Assembly (NCBI GenBank): GCA_002189035.1
Contig: NEEC01000056.1
Location: forward strand, 1 to 42,998
From: Utricularia gibba
Taxonomy: Eukaryota; Streptophyta; Magnoliopsida; Lamiales; Lentibulariaceae
Direction: 5' to 3'
Length of the DNA: 42,998 nt
How positions within the stretch are numbered: position 1 is the stretch's first letter; each line of letters opens with the position of its first letter. A model generated the notes under the pieces. That model was not told where the DNA came from. It did not search any database and saw only the letters and a list, made by a program, of their open reading frames with translations. Both the position numbers and the translations under genes were made by a program. Shown one piece after another: positions 37,717 to 42,998 of this stretch.

Positions 37717-38212
37717 GTCTCTAGTGGCTATTTGATTCTTTTGACTTGTATGTTGTTTCATCAATTTCGAGAACGCACCAGTTACCAGAGCTTTTGGGGG
37801 GTTTGGTAATATGTCCACAGTTATCGGACAAACGTAACTCCAAATTATAATACTTGGAGCTCGAATAGGGCTTCCCAACAGTGTGCTATGAAGAGCAAGG
37901 ATCTGCATGTTATGCGAGAGGTGCTTCGCGGACCAGGATGTGCGGTAGTCATTTCATTGCGCATCATCATTCGGGGTGCAGCCTAAAAATCACACGTGCA
38001 CCGGATTCATTAAAAATAAATATTTACGCATATCCAGATTATATAACAGTGTTGGGATAAGTGATGCCACGAAATTCATGATGTAGCATGTGACTTTTTT
38101 CCAACTTGATCGCATAGTAGATGAAGTCTGACACCATATGTTTTGGCTTTTGATTGATGCATTTAGTTGCTATGATACTTCTGATTCTTGATGCACCATT
38201 CCCGTATACCAT
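37717..38212 (+). repeat. U72: B unit with deletion plus foreign filler (496 bp)
   Basis: The unit begins normally (TTTTGACTTG, then TGTTTCATC) up to CGAGAAC at 37774. About 70 bp, including the first CACGTG, is then replaced by 32 bp at 37775-37806 that does not resemble the monomer. Normal sequence resumes at TAATATGTCC. A second small loss turns GCGACATAGTC into GCGGTAGTC near 37944. The rest is standard B sequence. Confidence 0.88.
37775..37806 (+). other. 32 bp non-satellite filler in U72
   Basis: The insert contains CACCAGTTACCAGAGC, then a T-run, a run of six G (GGGGGG) and TTTGG. I found no match to the monomer on either strand, beyond trivial overlaps. Six consecutive G occur nowhere else that I noticed in the window. 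Its origin is unknown. It may be filler DNA copied from elsewhere during break repair, or an assembly join. Confidence 0.7.
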
Positions 38213-41200
38213 GTCTCTAGTGGCTATTTGATTCTTTTGACTTGTATGTTGTTCGCATCAATTTCGAGAACATGAAGCACATTATTAAATGCAGTCACCA
38301 CGGAATGCCACGTGAGACACTTTTCGTTGTGGCTTTTTTTAATATGTCACAGTTATCGGACAAACGTAACTCCAAATTATAATACTTGGAGCTCGAATAG
38401 GGCTTCCCAACAGTGCTATGAAGAGCAAGGATCTGCATGTTATGCGAGAGGTGCTTCGCGGACCAGGATGTGCGACATAGTCTTCATTGCGCATCATCAT
38501 TCGGGTGCAGCCTAAAAATCACACGTGCACCGGATTCATTAAAAATAAATATTTACGCATATCCAGATTATATAACAGTGTTGGGATAAGTGATGCCACG
38601 AAATTCATTATGTAGCATGTGACTTTTTTCCAACTTGATCGCATAGTAGATGAAGTCTGACACCATATGTTTTGGCTTTTGATTGATGCATTTAGTTGCT
38701 ATGATACTTCTGATTCTTGATGCACCATTCCCGTATACCATGTCTCTAGTGGCTATTTGATTCTTTTCCTTGTATGTTGTTCGCATCAATTTCGAGAACA
38801 TGAAGCACATTATTAAATGCAGTCACCACGGAATGCCACGTGAGACACTTTTCGTTGTGGCCCTTTTTTAATATGTCCACAGTTATCGGACAAACGTAAC
38901 TCCAAATTATAATACTTGGAGCTCGAATAGGGCTTCCCAACAGTGTGCTATGAAGAGCAAGGATCTGCATGTTATGCGAGAGGTGCTTCGCGGACCAGGA
39001 TGTGCGACATAGTCATTTCATTGCGCATCATCATTCGGGGTGCAGCCTAAAAATCACACGTGCACCGGATTCATTAAAAATAAATATTTACGCATATCCA
39101 GATTATATAACAGTGTTGGATAAGTGATGCCACGAAATTCATGATGTAGCATGTGACTTTTTTCCAACTTGATCGCATAGTAGATGAATTCTGACACCAT
39201 ATGTTTTGGCTTTGATTGATGCATTTAGTTGCTATGATACTTCTGATTCTTGATGCACCATTCCCGTATACCATGTCTCTAGTGGCTATTTGATTCTTTT
39301 GACTTGTATGTTTTCCATCAATTTCGAGAACAAGAAGCACATTATTAAATGCAGTCACCACGGAATGCCACGTGAGACACTTTTCGTTGTGGCCCTTTTT
39401 TAATATGTCCACAGTTATCGGACAAACGTAACTCCAAATTATAATACTTGGAGCTCGAATAGGGCTTCCCAACAGTGTGCTATGAAGAGCAAGGATCTAC
39501 ATGTTATGCGAGAGGTGCTTCGCGGACCAGGATGTGCGGCATAGTCGCTTCATTGCGCATCATCATTCGGGGTGCAGCCTAAAAATCACACGTGCACCGG
39601 ATTCATTAAAAATAAATATTTACGCATATCCAGATTATATAACAGTGTTGGGATAAGTGATGCCACGAAATTCATGATGTAGCATGTGACTTTTTCCAAC
39701 TTTGATCGCATAGTAGATGAAGTCTGACACCATATGTTTTGGCTTTTGATTGATGCATTTAGTTGCTATGATACTTCTGATTCTTGATGCACCATTCCCG
39801 TATACCATGTCTCTAGGGCTATTTGATTCTTTTTCCTTGTATGTTGTTCGCATCAATTTCGAGAACATGAAGCACATTATTAAAAGCAGTCACCACGGAA
39901 TGCCACGTGAGACACTTTTCGTGGCTTGTTTTTAATATGTCCACAGTTATCGGACAAACGTAACTCCAAATTATAATACTTGGAGCTCGAATAGGGCTTC
40001 CCAACAGTGTGCTATGAAGAGCAAGGATCTGCATGTTATGCGAGAGGTGCTTCGCGGACCAGGATGTGCGACATAGTCATTTCATTGCGCATCATCATTC
40101 GGGGTGCAGCCTAAAAATCACACGTGCACCGGATTCATTAAAAATAAATATTTACGCATATCCAGATTATATAACAGTGTTGGGATAAGTGATGCCACGA
40201 AATTCATGATGTAGCATGTGACTTTTTTCCAACTTGATCGCATAGTAGATGAAGTCTGACACCATATGTTTTGGCTTTTGATTGATGCATTTAGTTGCTA
40301 TGATACTTCTGATTCTTGATGCACCATTCCCGTATACCATGTCTCTAGTGGCTATTTGATTCTTTTGACTTGTATGTTGTTCGCATCAATTTCGAGAACA
40401 TGAAGCACATTATTAAATGCAGTCACCACGGAATGCCACGTGAGACACTTTTCGTTGTGGCCCTTTTTTAATATGTCCACAGTTATCGGACAAACGTAAC
40501 TCCAAATTATAATACTTGGAGCTCGAATAGGGCTTCCCAACAGTGTGCTATGAAGAGCAAGGATCTGCATGTTATGCGAGAGGTGCTTCGCGGACCAGGA
40601 TGTGCGACATAGTCGCTTCATTGCGCATCATCATTCGGGTGCAGCCTAAAAATCACACGTGCACCGGATTCATTAAAAAATAAATATTTACGCATATCCA
40701 GATTATATAACAGTGTTGGGATAAGTGATGCCACGAAATTCATGATGTAGCATGTGACTTTTTTCCAACTTGATCGCATAGTAGATGAAGTCTGACACCA
40801 TATGTTTTGGCTTTTGATTGATGCATTTAGTTGCTATGATACTTCTGATTCTTGATGCACCATTCCCGTATACCATGTCTCTAGGGCTATTTGATTCTTT
40901 TCCTTGTATGTTGTTCGCATCAATTTCGAGAACATGAAGCACATTATTAAATGCAGTCACCACGGAATGCCACGTGAGACACTTTTCGTTGTGGCTTTTT
41001 TAATATGTCCACAGTTATCGGACAAACGTAACTCCAAATTATAATACTTGGAGCTCGAATAGGGCTTCCCAACAGTGTGCTATGAAGAGCAAGGATCTGC
41101 ATGTTATGCGAGAGGTGCTTCGCGGACCAGGATGTGCGACATAGTCATTTCATTGCGCATCATCATTCGGGGTGCAGCCTAAAAATCACACGTGCACCGG

Positions 41201-42998
41201 ATTCATTAAAAATAAATATTTACGCATATCCAGATTATATAACAGTGTTGGATAAGTGATGCCACGAAATTCATGATGTAGCATGTGACTTTTTTTTCCA
41301 ACTTGATCGCATAGTAGATGAAGTCTGACACCATATGTTTTGGCTTTTGATTGATGCATTTAGTTGCTATGATACTTCTGATTCTTGATGCACCATTCCC
41401 GTATACCATGTCTCTAGTGGCTATTTGATTCTTTTGACTTGTATGTTGTTTCCATCAATTTCGAGAACATGAAGCACATTATTAAATGCAGTCACCACGG
41501 AATGCCACGTGAGACACTTTTCGTTGTGGCCCTTTTTAATATGTCCACAGTTATCGGACAAACGTAACTCCAAATTATAATACTTGGAGCTCGAATAGGG
41601 CTTCCCAACAGTGTGCTATGAAGAGCAAGGATCTGCATGTTATGCGAGAGGTGCTTCGCGGACCAGGATGTGCGACATAGTCATTTCATTGCGCATCATC
41701 ATTCGGGTGCAGCCTAAAAATCACACGTGCACCGGATTCATTAAAAATAAATATTTACGCATATCCAGATTATATAACAGTGTTGGGATAAGTGATGCCA
41801 CGAAATTCATGATGTAGCATGTGACTTTTTTCCAACTTGATCGCATAGTAGATGAAGTCTGACACCATATGTTTTGGCTTTTGATTGATGCATTTAGTTG
41901 CTATGATACTTCTGATTCTTGATGCACCATTCCCGTATACCATGTCTCTAGTGGCTATTTGATTCTTTTTCTTGTATGTTGTTTCCATCAATTTCGAGAA
42001 CAAGAAGCACATTATTAAATGCAGTCACCACGGAATGCCACGTGAGACACTTTTCGTTGTGGCTTTTTTTAATATGTCCACAGTTATCGGACAAACGTAA
42101 CTCCAAATTATAATACTTGGAGCTCGAATAGGGCTTCCCAACAGTGTGCTATGAAGAGCAAGGATCTGCATGTTATGCGAGAGGTGCTTCGCGGACCAGG
42201 ATGTGCGCATAGTCATTTCATTGCGCATCATCATTCGGGGTGCAGCCTAAAAATCACACGTGCACCGGATTCATTAAAAATAAATATTTACGCATATCCA
42301 GATTATATAACAGTGTTGGGATAAGTGATGCCACGAAATTCATGATGTAGCATGTGACTTTTTTCCAACTTGATCGCATAGTAGATGAAGTCTGACACCA
42401 TATGTTTTGGCTTTTGATTGATGCATTTAGTTGCTATGATACTTCTGATTCTTGATGCACCATTCCCGTATACCATGTCTCTAGTGGCTATTTGATTCTT
42501 TTCCTTGTATGTTGTTCATCAATTTCGAGAACATGAAGCACATTATTAAAGCAGTCACCACGGAATGCCACGTGAGACACTTTTCGTTGTGGCCCTTTTT
42601 TAATATGTCCACAGTTATCGGACAAACGTAACTCCAAATTATAATACTTGGAGCTCGAATAGGGCTTCCCAACAGTGTGCTATGAAGAGCAAGGATCTGC
42701 ATGTTATGCAAGAGGTGCTTCGCGGACCAGGATGTGCGACGTAGTCATTTCATTGCGCATCATCATTCGGGGTGCAGCCTAAAAATCACACGTGCACCGG
42801 ATTCATTAAAAATAAATATTTACGCATATCCAGATTATATAACAGTGTTGGATAAGTGATGCCACGAAATTCATGATGTAGCATGTGACTTTTTTCCAAC
42901 TTGATCGCATAGTAGATGAATTCTGACACCATATGTTTTGGCTTTTGATTGATGCATTTAGTTGCTATGATACTTCTGATTCTTGATGCACCATTCCC
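38213..42998 (+). repeat. Subfamily B block, U73-U81 (last unit partial)
   Basis: Unit ends are 38741, 39274, 39808, 40340, 40876, 41409, 41943 and 42476. U81 is cut by the window end after 522 bp. B states predominate as in U59-U71. Exceptions are the A state GATGAATTCTGAC in U74 (~39186) and U81 (42918-42923), and ATGCAAGAGG with GCGACGTAG in U81 (~42707-42730). U75 and U80 share AACAAGAAGC for AACATGAAGC. U75 and U77 have ATAGTCGCTTC for ATAGTCATTTC. U73 has four short losses, including GTCACAG for GTCCACAG and GTCTTCATTG for GTCATTTCATTG. The T-run after GTGAC near 41290 is lengthened in U78. Confidence 0.9.

Larger units (their letters stand above)
1..42998 (+). repeat. Satellite DNA array, ~536 bp monomer, about 80 head-to-tail copies
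   Basis: The whole window is one tandem array. The landmark GTATACCAT followed by GTCTCTAG recurs at a modal spacing of 536 bp (commonly 533-536), with outliers of 358, 478, 496, 512, 515, 521, 522, 528, 608 and 771 bp where units are deleted, duplicated or scrambled. Every copy has the same orientation and I saw no inverted block. G+C counted over one typical unit is about 41%. Both ends of the window fall inside a unit, so the array continues on each side. High-copy, homogenised tandem repetition without genes is the hallmark of eukaryotic satellite DNA. I do not recognise the family. Centromeric, pericentromeric, subtelomeric and interstitial heterochromatin are all possible. An rDNA spacer sub-repeat is less likely, because no rRNA-like sequence interrupts 43 kb. 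Confidence 0.98.

Noticed and set aside
1-42998. CRISPR array
   Set aside because: The repeat period is ~536 bp with no unique spacers. CRISPR repeats are about 20-50 bp with unique spacers of similar size.
1-42998. rDNA intergenic spacer sub-repeats or a tandem gene family
   Set aside because: No rRNA-like or gene-like sequence appears in 43 kb, and the units have no conserved coding frame.

Overview
This 43 kb window is one continuous head-to-tail satellite DNA array. The same ~536 bp monomer (about 41% G+C) repeats from the first base to the last, always in the same orientation. I count about 80 units, with a partial unit at each end, so the array runs past both edges of the window. I see no protein-coding gene, RNA gene, transposon, CRISPR array or single-copy DNA. 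The only sequence foreign to the monomer is a few short 'filler' scars of about 7-35 bp. A long, homogenised tandem array with a monomer of this size points to a eukaryotic chromosome, in heterochromatin that could be centromeric, pericentromeric, subtelomeric or interstitial. I do not recognise the satellite family and cannot name the organism, or say whether it is plant or animal.

For numbering, a unit (U) ends at the final T of the conserved GTATACCAT, and the next begins GTCTCTAG. Layout: (1) 1-3502, U1-U7, type A units with extra variants, some shared with the right end of the window. (2) 3503-12613, U8-U24, 17 units that look identical apart from one G in a G-run. (3) 12614-24636, U25-U47, mostly the same A monomer, interrupted by runs of neighbouring deleted units at ~13.1-14.2, 15.8-16.7 and 20.4-22.0 kb. 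(4) 24637-25756, a deleted unit followed by one carrying a 48 bp duplication and 25 bp of filler. (5) 25757-30024, U50-U57, an A sub-lineage with a private G-to-C change. (6) 30025-30795, a scrambled composite of several broken units. (7) 30796-42998, U59-U81, a distinct subfamily B with at least seven diagnostic differences, more indels, a loose two-unit alternation, an A-type patch inside U71 and a filler-bearing deletion in U72.

No gene system is visible. The interest lies in satellite evolution: a near-perfectly homogenised core beside a diverged subfamily, an abrupt rearranged boundary between them, a patch that looks like gene conversion, and repair scars with possible templated insertions. 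Each monomer carries two CACGTG palindromes, a short inverted repeat and an 18 bp A/T-only tract. These could matter for protein binding or DNA structure, but that is inference. Many small differences are one-base changes in homopolymer runs, so assembly or consensus error must be excluded before reading biology into them.
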